Shown here piece after piece: positions 49,732 through 58,914 of a stretch of DNA of 64,000 bases. The notes beneath the pieces are model-generated. The model was not told the DNA's origin and ran no database searches. It worked only from the letters and a program-made list of their open reading frames with translations. Positions within the stretch are counted from its first letter, which is position 1. Each line of letters begins with the position of its first letter. This DNA comes from Limnohabitans sp. WS1 (GTDB taxonomy: Bacteria; Pseudomonadota; Gammaproteobacteria; Burkholderiales; Burkholderiaceae_C): positions 1 to 64,000 of the forward strand of contig NZ_NERU01000015.1 of assembly GCF_003063265.1 (NCBI RefSeq). The letters run 5' to 3'. A program made the translations under genes and the position numbers.

Positions 49732-51744
49732 ATGTTCAAAAAAATACTGATCGCCAACCGTGGCGAAATCGCCTGCCGCGTTGCGGCCACCGCCCGCCGT
49801 ATGGGCATCCAGACTGTGGCCGTTTATTCGGACGCCGACGCTGGGGCCAAGCATGTGCAAGCGTGTGACGAAGCCGTGCATGTGGGCGGTTCGGCCCCCA
49901 AAGACAGTTACCTGCGCTGGGAGCGTATTTTGCAAGCGGCCAAAGACACGGGCGCCCAGGCCGTGCACCCCGGCTACGGCTTTTTGAGCGAGAACGAAGA
50001 CTTTGCCAAGGCCTGCGCCGCTGCAGGTCTGGTGTTCATCGGCCCCCCAGCCTCGGCGATCTTGGCCATGGGCCTCAAAGCCGAATCCAAGCGTTTGATG
50101 GAGTCCGCAGGGGTGCCCCTGGTGCCCGGTTACCACGGAGCCGACCAAGACCCGGCGCTGCTGCAGCACGAAGCTGACCGCATCGGTTACCCCGCGCTCA
50201 TCAAAGCCAGTGCAGGCGGTGGCGGCAAGGGCATGCGGGTGGTCGAAAAGTCCGAAGATTTTGCGGCAGCGCTGGCCTCCTGCAAACGTGAAGCGATCAA
50301 CAGCTTTGGCAGCGATGCGGTGCTGATTGAAAAGTATGTGCAGCGCCCACGCCACATCGAAATCCAGGTGTTTGGCGATACGCAGGGCAACTGCGTGTAC
50401 TTGTTCGAGCGCGACTGCTCGGTGCAGCGCCGCCACCAAAAGGTGCTGGAAGAAGCCCCGGCCCCCGGCATGACCGAGGCGCTGCGTGCGCAGATGGGCG
50501 CAGCGGCTGTGGCTGCCGCCAAGGCGGTGAATTACGTGGGCGCGGGCACGGTGGAATTCATCGTCGAACAAACGGCGTACGACCAGCCCGAATCCATGAA
50601 GTTTTTCTTCATGGAAATGAACACCCGCTTGCAGGTGGAGCACCCGGTGACCGAAGCCATCACGGGTCTTGATCTGGTGGAGTGGCAGTTGCGTGTGGCC
50701 AGTGGCGAGGCCTTGCCTTTGCGGCAAGACCAGCTGCGCATTCAGGGCCACGCCATTGAAGCGCGCATTTGCGCCGAAAACCCCGACAACAACTTCTTGC
50801 CCGCCACAGGCACCTTGCAGGTGTACCGCAAGCCGCAAGCGACCAGCTTTGAGCGTGGCACGGTGCGTGTGGACGACGGCGTTCGCGAGGGCGACACCAT
50901 CAGCCCGTTTTACGACTCCATGGTGGCCAAGCTCATCGTGCACGGCGACACCCGCGAGCAAGCGCTGGCGCGTTTGGACACAGCCTTGGCGCAGACCCAC
51001 ATCGTGGGCCTGAACACCAACGTGCAGTTCTTGCGCCATGTGGTGCGCAGCGAGGCCTTTGCCACCGCCAAGCTCGACACGGCCTTAATACAACGCGAAG
51101 CCCCCGTCCTTTTCAAACAAGAAGCCGTGGGCTTGCCTGCCGCCGTGGCTGCGGTGGTGGCGCACACCCTGCACGCAGAAAAAGCCCTGCAGGGCGCAGA
51201 CCCCTTCAGCCGCCGTGATGGCTGGCAGTCGCACGGCTTGGCGCAGCGCCGCTTTGAATTTGTCTGGCAAGACCAGCCGCGCTCGGCCCGTCTGAACTAC
51301 CTGCACGACGGCGCTTTGAGCTTGTCGCTGGAAGGCGATGACGCTGCATCTGGCGTATTGACATTTGCCGCCCATGGCGAAGGCCTGTGGGTTCAGTGGG
51401 GCAATGCCCCCCGCTGCTTCAGCCAGCTCGACTGGCAAGGCGAAACCGCGCACCTCTTCACCCCCCAGGGCGCGACCCGCATCACCGTGCTCGACCCCTT
51501 GGCGCACGCTGGCGAAGCCGCGCAAGAGGGTGGGCGTCTGACGGCTCCCATGCCGGGCAAGGTGGTGTCCTTTGCCGTCAAGGCAGGCGACAAAGTCAAG
51601 GCGGGTCAGCCTTTGGCCGTGATGGAAGCCATGAAAATGGAACACACCATCAGTGCGCCCAAAGACGGCGTGGTCGCCGAGTTGCTGTACGCGCCCGGCG
51701 ACCAAGTCGCCGACGGTGCCGAGTTGCTCAAACTGGCGGCGTGA
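49732..51744 (+). CDS. liuD: Methylcrotonyl-CoA carboxylase alpha subunit (biotin carboxylase/BCCP)
   Basis: 670 residues. Biotin carboxylase domain (about 1-450: FKKILIANRGEIACRV, ASAGGGGKGMRVVE, MEMNTRLQVEHPVTE), a connecting domain, and a C-terminal biotinyl domain (AMEAMKMEHT-type motif, here VMEAMKMEHTI, with biotinylated K635). Partner of liuB. Starts one base after the hydrolase stop (49731 spacer). Confidence 0.95.
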   Translation: MFKKILIANRGEIACRVAATARRMGIQTVAVYSDADAGAKHVQACDEAVHVGGSAPKDSYLRWERILQAAKDTGAQAVHPGYGFLSENEDFAKACAAAGLVFIGPPASAILAMGLKAESKRLMESAGVPLVPGYHGADQDPALLQHEADRIGYPALIKASAGGGGKGMRVVEKSEDFAAALASCKREAINSFGSDAVLIEKYVQRPRHIEIQVFGDTQGNCVYLFERDCSVQRRHQKVLEEAPAPGMTEALRAQMGAAAVAAAKAVNYVGAGTVEFIVEQTAYDQPESMKFFFMEMNTRLQVEHPVTEAITGLDLVEWQLRVASGEALPLRQDQLRIQGHAIEARICAENPDNNFLPATGTLQVYRKPQATSFERGTVRVDDGVREGDTISPFYDSMVAKLIVHGDTREQALARLDTALAQTHIVGLNTNVQFLRHVVRSEAFATAKLDTALIQREAPVLFKQEAVGLPAAVAAVVAHTLHAEKALQGADPFSRRDGWQSHGLAQRRFEFVWQDQPRSARLNYLHDGALSLSLEGDDAASGVLTFAAHGEGLWVQWGNAPRCFSQLDWQGETAHLFTPQGATRITVLDPLAHAGEAAQEGGRLTAPMPGKVVSFAVKAGDKVKAGQPLAVMEAMKMEHTISAPKDGVVAELLYAPGDQVADGAELLKLAA

Positions 51745-51747
51745 ATT

Positions 51748-51825
51748 TTGTAGGTCGGAGCTTCAGCTCCGACGATGTGCGACTGGCAACAACCGCATGT
51801 CGGGGCTAAAGCCACCGACCTACAA
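51748..51825. repeat. Extragenic palindrome, GTAGGTCGG family
   Basis: Left arm 51748-51773 and right arm 51799-51825 pair with one gap and a few mismatches around a 25-base spacer; outer TTGTAGGTCGG/CCGACCTACAA is perfect. Same family as 40657-40726. It follows the liuD stop directly and may act as a 3' transcript stabiliser; role inferred. Confidence 0.8.
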
Positions 51826-51877
51826 GACGACAACCCGCGCGACAGTCCGGATATTTCTCCGCTGACACAATTGCAGC

Positions 51878-52798
51878 ATGAACATCACCATCTGTTTTGC
51901 CAGCTTGCCGCCTGAACCCTGGGTGCAGGCCGTGCAGCAAGCACTCCCCGACGCCCGGGTTAGCGCCTGGGCACCTGGCGCACCGCCCGCCGACCATGCC
52001 ATCGTCTGGGCACCGCCTCAGCAGTTCATCGACGAACAGACGGCGCTTCAAACCCTCTTCAACATCGGTGCGGGTGTGGACGCCTTGCTTCAACTCAAGC
52101 TGCCCCCCTCACTGAAAGTCGTGCGTCTGGACGACGCCGGCATGTCGGTGCAAATGGCCGAATACGTGTGCCACGCAGTGATTCGGCACTTTCGCGAATT
52201 TGACGGTTACGACGCCGACACCGCAGCGGGCAAATGGTCCTACCGCAAGCCGCGCAGCCGCGCCGATTTTGCCGTGGGCGTCATGGGACTGGGCGTGCTC
52301 GGCGAACGTGTGGCCAAAGCGCTGCAGGTGTTTGAGTTTCCGGTCAACGGCTACAGCCGCAGTGCCAAAGACCTGCCCGGCATCCGTTGCTTCAGCGGTG
52401 CGCAAGGCCTGCCCGAATTCTTGGCCGCCACGCGCGTGCTGGTCAACCTGATGCCGCTCACGCCCGAGACCGAAAACATCCTGAACCAAGGCACCTTGTC
52501 CCAACTGCAAGCAGGCGGCTATGTCATCAACGTGGCGCGGGGCAAGCACCTGGTCGAAGAAGACCTGATCGCCCTGATCGACAACGGCCACTTGGCCGGG
52601 GCCACGCTCGACGTGTTCCGCACCGAACCTTTGCCTGCTGACCACCCCTTTTGGCAGCACCCCAAAATCACCGTGACGCCACACACCTCCGCCCGCACCC
52701 TGCGCGAAGAAAGCATCGCGCAAATCGTGGGCAAAATGCAGGCGCTGCAGCGCGGCGAGCCCATCCGTGGCGTGGTGGACCACCAGCGCGGTTATTGA
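51878..52798 (+). CDS. ghrA: Glyoxylate/hydroxypyruvate reductase A-like 2-hydroxyacid dehydrogenase
   Basis: 306 residues, NAD(P)-dependent D-2-hydroxyacid dehydrogenase. The nucleotide site is GVMGLGVLGERVAKAL, and the catalytic residues are in VINVARGKHLV (Arg), FRTEPLPADHP (Glu) and TPHTSARTL (His). Short N-terminal catalytic part and overall length fit GhrA rather than SerA or LdhA. Not obviously part of leucine degradation. Confidence 0.87.
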   Translation: MNITICFASLPPEPWVQAVQQALPDARVSAWAPGAPPADHAIVWAPPQQFIDEQTALQTLFNIGAGVDALLQLKLPPSLKVVRLDDAGMSVQMAEYVCHAVIRHFREFDGYDADTAAGKWSYRKPRSRADFAVGVMGLGVLGERVAKALQVFEFPVNGYSRSAKDLPGIRCFSGAQGLPEFLAATRVLVNLMPLTPETENILNQGTLSQLQAGGYVINVARGKHLVEEDLIALIDNGHLAGATLDVFRTEPLPADHPFWQHPKITVTPHTSARTLREESIAQIVGKMQALQRGEPIRGVVDHQRGY

Positions 52799-52814
52799 CC
52801 ATTCAGAGAATCCC

Positions 52815-53723
52815 ATGACACTCCCTTCACGCGTTCAACTCATCGACGTCGGTCCCCGCGACGGTTTGCAAAACGAAAAGCAACCGGTCCCGGCCGAGGT
52901 CAAAATCGGTTTGGTGCACCGCCTGCAGGCCGCAGGTCTGACCGAGATCGAGGTCACCAGTTTTGTGTCCCCGAAGTGGGTGCCGCAGATGGCCGACAAC
53001 GCGGTCGTGATGGCGGGCATCGAGCGCCAATCGGGTGTGCGCTACTCGGTGCTCACACCCAATATGGTGGGCTTTCAGGCAGCGGTGGCATCGAAGCCCG
53101 ACGAGATCGTGGTGTTTGGTGCGGCCAGCCAGGCCTTCAGCCAAAAGAACATCAACTGCTCCATCGAAGAAAGCATGGAACGCTTTGCGCCCGTGGTGCA
53201 GGCCGCGCTGGCCGCAGGCATTGCTGTGCGCGGTGCCATGAGCTGCAGTGTGGGTTGCCCCTACGAAGGCGATGTCTCACCGGCCAGCGTGGCCCATCTG
53301 GCGGGTTTGATGAAGCAAATTGGCGTGCAACGCGTGGACATGGCCGACACCATCGGCACGGGCACACCGCTCAAGGTGCAACGTGCCATCGAGGCCACGT
53401 TGCAGCATTTCGACATCGACCACATCTGTGGTCACTTTCACGACACCTATGGGCAGGCGCTGGCCAACACCTTGGCTGCACTGCAAATGGGCGTGTGGAA
53501 CTTCCAGTCGTCTGTTGCAGGGCTGGGCGGCTGCCCCTATGCCAAGGGGGCCACCGGAAATGTGTCCACCGAAGACTTGGTGTACATGCTGCACGGCATG
53601 GGCATCGCCACAGGCATTGACCTGGACAAACTGGTCGATGCCGGGGCCTTCATCAGCGACTTTTTGGGCCGTCAACCCAACTCGAACGTGGCCAGAGCCA
53701 TCCTCAACAAGCGGGCGGGTTGA
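52815..53723 (+). CDS. liuE: Hydroxymethylglutaryl-CoA lyase
   Basis: Last step of leucine degradation: HMG-CoA to acetyl-CoA and acetoacetate. 302 residues, TIM barrel of the DRE-metallolyase type: VGPRDGLQNEK, VEVTSF-like VTSFVSPKW, GHFHDTYG (metal ligand histidines) and the signature GLGGCPYAKGATGNVSTED with the catalytic Cys. Real start ATG 52815. Located after ghrA, away from liuD by one gene. Confidence 0.96.
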   Translation: MTLPSRVQLIDVGPRDGLQNEKQPVPAEVKIGLVHRLQAAGLTEIEVTSFVSPKWVPQMADNAVVMAGIERQSGVRYSVLTPNMVGFQAAVASKPDEIVVFGAASQAFSQKNINCSIEESMERFAPVVQAALAAGIAVRGAMSCSVGCPYEGDVSPASVAHLAGLMKQIGVQRVDMADTIGTGTPLKVQRAIEATLQHFDIDHICGHFHDTYGQALANTLAALQMGVWNFQSSVAGLGGCPYAKGATGNVSTEDLVYMLHGMGIATGIDLDKLVDAGAFISDFLGRQPNSNVARAILNKRAG

Positions 53724-53726
53724 GCC

Positions 53727-54248
53727 ATGTGCGGAGCTCAATTGCACGCATTGCCCGAAGGTGTGCAGCGTGTTTCCCGCGCATTGCAAGACGCCGGTCA
53801 TCCGCATGCGCCGGTCATGCTCGATGGCGCAGCCCGCACCGCACAAGAGGCGGCCGACGGGCTGGGTGTGCAACTTGGTCAGATCGCCAAGAGCGTGATC
53901 TTCAAGCGCAAGGACGATGGTGTGGCCGTGCTGGTGGTCACCTCGGGGGACCGCCGCGTGGATGAGAAAAAAGTTTCGGCCCTGGTTGGCAAGATCGGCC
54001 GTGCCGATGCCGAGTTTGTGAAAGCCCAGACCGGTTTCAGCATTGGCGGTGTCTCGCCTGTGGCGCACCTCAACACGCCGGTCACCGTGCTTGACCAAGA
54101 CCTGTGGCGTTTTGCCGACATCTGGGCCGCCGCCGGGCACCCGCATGGCGTGTTCCAGTTGCAGCCCGACGACCTGAAACGTTTGACCAACGCGCCCGTG
54201 GCCGATGTGGTGCAGGCCGTCATGGTCTCCCATGGAGAGCCCGCATGA
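53727..54248 (+). CDS. YbaK/EbsC-family aminoacyl-tRNA deacylase
   Basis: 173 residues. Trans-editing fold (INS/YbaK): AKSVIFKRKDDGVAVLVVTSGDRRVDEKK and GFSIGGVSPVAHL, with the conserved Lys and the GGVSP glycine loop. Members hydrolyse mischarged Cys- or Pro-tRNA; exact tRNA not decided. ATG 53727 lies 3 bases after liuE; its stop overlaps the next gene. Confidence 0.88.
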   Translation: MCGAQLHALPEGVQRVSRALQDAGHPHAPVMLDGAARTAQEAADGLGVQLGQIAKSVIFKRKDDGVAVLVVTSGDRRVDEKKVSALVGKIGRADAEFVKAQTGFSIGGVSPVAHLNTPVTVLDQDLWRFADIWAAAGHPHGVFQLQPDDLKRLTNAPVADVVQAVMVSHGEPA

Positions 54249-54481
54249 ACATCCGCCTGCACAAGTTGGCCGAACGCGCATCGCAAGTGCTGTCCACATC
54301 TCTGCCTCATGTGCCATCGCCTTGCGTCTCGGTGTGTGTGATGCACCCGCAAACAGGCCAATGCGAAGGCTGCTTGCGAACCCTGCAAGAAATCGGCGAG
54401 TGGAGTCGACTGCATGACGCAGGCAAACGCCAAGTCTGGCAGCGCATTCAAATGCGCGTGCAGTCGTTGGTGGGGGGCTGA
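54245..54481 (+). CDS. DUF1289-family Cys-rich small protein
   Basis: 78 residues. The Cys motif PCVSVCVMHPQTGQCEGCLR (four Cys, probably a metal or Fe-S site) followed by RTLQEIGEWSRL is diagnostic for DUF1289. Function unknown. Starts at ATG 54245, overlapping the YbaK-like stop by 4 bases. Confidence 0.88.
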   Translation: MNIRLHKLAERASQVLSTSLPHVPSPCVSVCVMHPQTGQCEGCLRTLQEIGEWSRLHDAGKRQVWQRIQMRVQSLVGG

Positions 54482-54503
54482 CGGCCTCGGCCGTTTGGGC
54501 CGT

Positions 54504-54947
54504 TCAGGCGCTGCGCTCCACCACAATCAACACATTACAAGGCGACTCGTCCACCAAGGCCTTGGCCGTCGAACCGCTCCACCAGCGGCGCAGCAAATTG
54601 CTCTCGTGCCGATGGCCCACCACCAGCAAGTCTGCCGACATGCGGTCGGCATACTCAGACAGCGCCTTGATGACTTCGCCTTTGAGCAGTTCGCCGTGGG
54701 CCGCAAAACCCATGGCCTTCAAGGCGGCCACGCCATCGTTCAATTGCTGTTCCAACTGCGCTTCAACGGCGGCCGTGTTGGTTGATGCGTAGTAGCCCAT
54801 CTCCATCGAACCCACATCCATGGGCGTGGGCACCACCGCCACCAAGGTCAAACGGGGTTGACCCCAATGCGCCAGTTCCTTGATTTCAATCAAGGCTTTT
54901 TGTCCGCTGGCCGAACCGTCGTAGGCCAAAATGATGTGTTTGTACAT
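54504..54947 (-). CDS. Universal stress protein family
   Basis: 147 residues. UspA fold with an N-terminal LAYDGSASGQKAL and an ATP-binding-type loop LLVVGHRHESNLLRRWWSGSTAKALV, close to the G-2x-G-9x-G(S/T) pattern. It probably binds ATP. The start is ATG 54947 with AAGGAGACAGC before it, not the longer frame to 54998. Converges with the DUF1289 gene; the 150 bases to 55097 are a divergent promoter region. Confidence 0.88.
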   Translation of the reverse strand: MYKHIILAYDGSASGQKALIEIKELAHWGQPRLTLVAVVPTPMDVGSMEMGYYASTNTAAVEAQLEQQLNDGVAALKAMGFAAHGELLKGEVIKALSEYADRMSADLLVVGHRHESNLLRRWWSGSTAKALVDESPCNVLIVVERSA

Positions 54948-55097
54948 GCTGTCTCCTTGAGTGTTGGGCACGGAAGTCAAAGACCAAGATGACTTCACCT
55001 GGAAAACAGGTTTGATGCAAATTCTAGGGTCAAGCCCTGTTCCGTCTCTCGGTGTTCACCCTATAGACTGGGTGCGCCAACACACCCACTGCACCCT

Positions 55098-55736
55098 ATG
55101 AAAACCATTCACTTTTATCTCGACTTCATCTCGCCTTACGCCTGGCTGGGCTTTGATGCGCTGCCCCGCGCCTTGCAGGGCATCAGCCACCGCGTGGTGC
55201 ACAAACCGGTGCTGTTTGCCGCCATGCTCAAGCACCATGGGCAACTCGGTCCGGCGGAAATCCCCACCAAGCGTGACTGGACCTACCGGCAGGTGCTGTG
55301 GTTGGCCCGTCAGCAAGGCACGCCCTTGCAGCTGCCAGCCATGCACCCCTTCAACCCCTTGGGTTTGTTGCGTCTGGCCACGGCGTGTGACGCCGACGGC
55401 ACGCCCAGTCGCTATGTGTGCGAGAAAATTTTTCGCCATGTTTGGTGTACAGGGCAGGATGCGGCCGACCCCGAGCGCCTGGCGGCCCTGACGACCGAGC
55501 TGGCACCGGCACAAGACCCCGGCAGCCCCCAAGTCAAGCAGGCTTTGCAAACGCACGCCCAAGAGGCGATTGAGCAGGGGGTGTTTGGTGTGCCCAGCTG
55601 GGTGGTCGATGACCGCGTGTTTTGGGGGCAAGATGCACTGCCCATGCTGCGGGCCTATTTGCTGGGGGATGCCTGGTTTGACGGCCCGGACTGGCAAGCC
55701 CCGTCGCAGTGCGGGGTGGGTGTCCGGCGCTCATGA
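55098..55736 (+). CDS. DsbA-family 2-hydroxychromene-2-carboxylate isomerase-like protein
   Basis: 212 residues, thioredoxin-like GST-kappa fold. The active-site Ser (S12) sits in LDFISPYAWLG in place of a CxxC, as in HCCA isomerases, and the cis-Pro loop is GVFGVPSWVVDDRVFWGQD. Original HCCA isomerases act in naphthalene degradation, but most genomic copies have unknown substrates. Followed by a terminator. Confidence 0.85.
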   Translation: MKTIHFYLDFISPYAWLGFDALPRALQGISHRVVHKPVLFAAMLKHHGQLGPAEIPTKRDWTYRQVLWLARQQGTPLQLPAMHPFNPLGLLRLATACDADGTPSRYVCEKIFRHVWCTGQDAADPERLAALTTELAPAQDPGSPQVKQALQTHAQEAIEQGVFGVPSWVVDDRVFWGQDALPMLRAYLLGDAWFDGPDWQAPSQCGVGVRRS

Positions 55737-55756
55737 ATTGAGCGGTTGCCCCAAAC

Positions 55757-55791
55757 AAAAAAACCCGATCACATGACGTGATCGGGTTTTT
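55757..55791. terminator. Bidirectional terminator
   Basis: AAACCCGATCAC (55761-55772) and GTGATCGGGTTT (55778-55789) form a perfect 12-base stem with loop ATGAC, flanked by A and T runs. It separates the + strand isomerase gene and the - strand symporter operon. Confidence 0.9.
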
Positions 55792-55840
55792 GATTGGAAG
55801 GGCTCAAGTTGGCAAGACAGAGCTTGCCAAAAGGGACCTT

Positions 55841-57955
55841 TTAGTGGGCAGCACTGCCTTGTGAGGTGGTGCCGTCAAAGCTGGGGAAACGGACGTTTTC
55901 GACCATGTTCTGAACTTCTTGGTCCGGTGCCTTGGTCAGCAGCGACACGATGATGATCACCGCAAAGCCGACTGGTACACCAAAGATACCGGCCGAGATG
56001 GGGGCAATGTCCCACCAGGTGTTGGCCTTCAGGATTTCAGGGGTCAACGAACCCTCATGGAACAAGCCGTACATCCAGGGATGTGTCTTGACCATGTAGT
56101 AGAACGAGATGCCCAAACCCGCCATCATGCCCAGCGAAGCGCCCCATTTGTTGGCACGCTTCCAGAAGATGCCCAGGGTCAACGCAGGGAAGAAGGCTGC
56201 CGCAGCAAACGAGAAGGCCGCAGACACGAGGAACAAAATGTCGGCCATGCGCAGCGATGCGACATAAGCGGCCGCCAAGGCGACGAACACCAAAATGGTT
56301 TTGGAGATCGCGACACGGCGGTTCGCCGAAGCGTTCGGGTCGATCACTTTGTAGTACACGTCGTGCGACAAGGCGTTGGCAATGGTCAGCAACAGGCCAT
56401 CGGCTGTGGACAAGGCCGCAGCCAAACCACCCGCTGCAACCAAACCAGAAATCACGAAGGGCAAGCCACCGATTTCAGGTGTGGCCAAGACCACAATGTC
56501 ACCACCCAAGCGGATCTCTGCCAACTGCAAGATGCCATCTTTGTTGATGTCAGACACCGCCATCAGCGTGGGGTCGACCACGTTCCAGCGTGCAATCCAT
56601 CCCGGCAACTGGTCCATCGGTGTGCCGACCAAGAGCGTGTAGATGTCAAACTTGACCAACACCGCCAAAGCGGGCGCCGTGAAGTACAGCAAAGAGATGA
56701 AGAACAGCGACCAAGCCACCGACTCACGCGCTTCACGCACCGAGGGGACGGTGTAAAAGCGCATCAGGATGTGTGGCAAAGCAGCCGTACCAATCATCAA
56801 ACAGAAGACCAAGGCCAGGAAGTTCTTGCGTGCCACATCCCGGGCTGCGTCGTCTTTGCCTGGGAAAGGCTCAGCGTGTCGCAGGGGTGGGGCTGCACGG
56901 GCCGTGTTGGTGGTGCGTGCTGCGGTGTAAGCCGCTTTGGCAGCGGCTTCATCCTTGGGCAAAGCGGCAACAGCGGCTTCAGCGGCTTTGATGTCTGCTG
57001 CTGGCGCGTTGGCGGCCTTCAGCTCTTCCAGCTTTTTGGTGGCGGCTTCTTTGTCAGCGGCCATGGCTGCTGGCACGTCTTTCAGCTTTTCAGTGGCTGC
57101 ATCAGCGCGTGCTTTGAAGATGCCGCGAACTTCGAGTTCTTTGGGGTCTTTGAGCAATTGCTCTTCTTTGGCGCTGACTTTTTCAAGCAGGTAGCCATAA
57201 GAGATTTGCGGCACAGGCATGCTGGTGTGTTTCACCGACAACCAAACCACAGGGATCATGTAAGCGACGATCAAGATTAGGTATTGCGCCACCTGAGTCC
57301 AGGTCACAGCGCGCATACCGCCCAAGAACGAGCACACCAGGATACCGGCCAAGCCCACATACACCCCCACGTCGAAGGACAGGCCTGTCAAACGGGCGGT
57401 GATCAAGCCCACGCCGAAGATCTGCGCTACCACGTAAACGAAGGACACCAAGATGGCCGCAAACACGCCAATCAGACGCGCCATGTTGCCGCCGTAACGT
57501 GCGCCCAAAAAGTCAGGGATGGTGAACTGGCCAAACTTGCGCAGGTAAGGTGCCAGGAACAAAGCCACCAAACAGTAACCGCCTGTCCAGCCCAAAATAA
57601 AGGCCAAACCGCCGTAACCCGTCAGGTAAAGCGTACCGGCCATACCGATGAACGAAGCCGCTGACATCCAGTCAGAGCCTGTGGCCATGCCGTTGTAGAT
57701 GGCGGGCACACGACGGCCGGCCACATAGTATTCGGCGGCATCGTTGGTGCGACTCATCACACCAATACCGCCGTACAAAAGCACGGTGGCCGCCAAGAAG
57801 GCGTAGCCAATGTACTCTTTGGGCATGCCTATTTGCTCCAGAATGGCGAGCAAAATCACGAAGGCTGCAAAGCCTCCGCCGTAGAACAAGAAAACTTTGT
57901 TCAGAGATTTCTGAAACTGGCTTTGGGTTTGGCCTTCTCCGCCGAAAACGCTCAT
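55841..57955 (-). CDS. Sodium:solute symporter, VC_2705/ActP-like, with long inserted loop
   Basis: 704 residues; usual members are about 550-600. Sodium/solute symporter fold with the signature NGMATGSDWMSAASFIGMAG. Between two membrane helices (before FLALVFCLMIGTAALPHILM) is an Ala/Lys/Glu-rich loop of about 120 residues (255-376, genome 56828-57193) that looks coiled-coil. Substrate likely acetate or another short carboxylate, by similarity to ActP. The ATG overlaps the stop of the DUF4212 small subunit by 4 bases, which marks the VC_2705 subfamily. Confidence 0.85.
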   Translation of the reverse strand: MSVFGGEGQTQSQFQKSLNKVFLFYGGGFAAFVILLAILEQIGMPKEYIGYAFLAATVLLYGGIGVMSRTNDAAEYYVAGRRVPAIYNGMATGSDWMSAASFIGMAGTLYLTGYGGLAFILGWTGGYCLVALFLAPYLRKFGQFTIPDFLGARYGGNMARLIGVFAAILVSFVYVVAQIFGVGLITARLTGLSFDVGVYVGLAGILVCSFLGGMRAVTWTQVAQYLILIVAYMIPVVWLSVKHTSMPVPQISYGYLLEKVSAKEEQLLKDPKELEVRGIFKARADAATEKLKDVPAAMAADKEAATKKLEELKAANAPAADIKAAEAAVAALPKDEAAAKAAYTAARTTNTARAAPPLRHAEPFPGKDDAARDVARKNFLALVFCLMIGTAALPHILMRFYTVPSVREARESVAWSLFFISLLYFTAPALAVLVKFDIYTLLVGTPMDQLPGWIARWNVVDPTLMAVSDINKDGILQLAEIRLGGDIVVLATPEIGGLPFVISGLVAAGGLAAALSTADGLLLTIANALSHDVYYKVIDPNASANRRVAISKTILVFVALAAAYVASLRMADILFLVSAAFSFAAAAFFPALTLGIFWKRANKWGASLGMMAGLGISFYYMVKTHPWMYGLFHEGSLTPEILKANTWWDIAPISAGIFGVPVGFAVIIIVSLLTKAPDQEVQNMVENVRFPSFDGTTSQGSAAH

Positions 57956-58215
57956 GATTCTTCTCCTTCAGAAACGCCATATTCCTTGTCAAGGTTGTTC
58001 ATATAGCGGGCGTAGTACCAAATGATCAGGCAATACACGATCAGTGCGCCCTGGGCGGCGACCCAAAACGAGAACGGCCAGCCAAAAAAGCTGAACGTCA
58101 AATCACGCGAAAAGTACAAAAGCACGAACGTGACAAAGAACCACAGGGCCAGCAATAGCCCCGTGATCCTTAAGTTTTTGCCCCAGTATTCCTGGTGCCT
58201 TGCAGTGAGCTGCAT
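57952..58215 (-). CDS. DUF4212 sodium:solute symporter small subunit
   Basis: 87 residues with two membrane helices (about 18-38 and 50-70). The DUF4212 hallmark is YWGKNLRITGLLLALWF and the middle FSFFGWPFSFWVAAQGALIVY. Start ATG 58215 is preferred over 58221 because the CTCCTT complement (GGAG, 58222-58225) would touch the earlier ATG. The stop overlaps the symporter ATG. This protein is the partner of the VC_2705-type symporter. Confidence 0.9.
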   Translation of the reverse strand: MQLTARHQEYWGKNLRITGLLLALWFFVTFVLLYFSRDLTFSFFGWPFSFWVAAQGALIVYCLIIWYYARYMNNLDKEYGVSEGEES

Positions 58216-58296
58216 CTTCATCTCCTTCTTGTTAAAAAAATCAAACTACCGACTGTCACACTTCAATGTCTCAGCCCACAGGTCTGGGCTTGGTAT

Positions 58297-58914
58297 TCAC
58301 GCAGGCCTGTTCAGTTTGAGACCGGTTTCTCGCTCCAATTGAGCGGCCACCTTGGGCTCGAATCCATTCAAATGGCGCATGACTTCCAACGCTTTGTCGG
58401 GTTCATGCATCTCCATGTGCACCCGGGCCATTTGGTACCAGGCATAAGGGCTCATGGATTGCAATTCGGTGTTGCGCTTGAAGGCGATCAAAGACTCTTC
58501 AAACCGTTGCTGGCGCACCAGAACCAAACCCAGGCCATACCAGGCACGGTCCATTTTTTCGTCGATCTGAATGGCAGCTCTGAAGGCGTGTTCGGCTTCT
58601 TGGCTTCGCCCCAACTCTTCGCACACAAACCCCACGTTGAAGTGGGCATTGGCGTTGTTGGGTGTGAGCACCAGAGCCCGTTCAAAAAATCCCAAAGCCT
58701 GAATCAAACGCTTGTCGTTCAGTTCCTTGAAGCCCACGCTGTTCAAGGCCAGCACATCCTCTGGGTTGATCCGCAGGATCTCTAGAAACACCGCATGGGC
58801 TTGCTTGCGCAAACCCAAGACCAAAAGTGCCTTGGCGCGGAGACGAAGCCAAAAACACCGGCTTCGGCTGGAGGTGTTCAAGTGCGTGGGGGTGGTATGG
58901 GATTTCACTGACAT
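58297..58914 (-). CDS. TPR-repeat protein
   Basis: 205 residues made mostly of tetratricopeptide repeats (for example AVFLEILRINPEDVLALNSVG, ALGFFERALVLTPNNANAHF, AFRAAIQIDEKMDRAWYGLG, ALVFK-type ESLIAFKRNTELQSMSPYAW). No signal peptide or enzyme domain. It sits between the membrane protein and the DUF4212 symporter pair and is probably cotranscribed; a scaffolding role is inferred. Confidence 0.8.
   Translation of the reverse strand: MSVKSHTTPTHLNTSSRSRCFWLRLRAKALLVLGLRKQAHAVFLEILRINPEDVLALNSVGFKELNDKRLIQALGFFERALVLTPNNANAHFNVGFVCEELGRSQEAEHAFRAAIQIDEKMDRAWYGLGLVLVRQQRFEESLIAFKRNTELQSMSPYAWYQMARVHMEMHEPDKALEVMRHLNGFEPKVAAQLERETGLKLNRPA

Noticed and set aside
49423..51039. 538-codon - strand frame across liuD
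   Set aside because: Shadow frame; composition and lack of domains speak against it.
54481..54494. ACGGCC/GGCCGT hairpin between DUF1289 and the stress protein as terminator
   Set aside because: Too short a stem with a 2-base loop and no T run on either strand.
55919..57280. 453-codon + strand frame across the symporter
   Set aside because: The - strand frame encodes a clear transporter, and this one is its complement with Gln/Arg-rich content.
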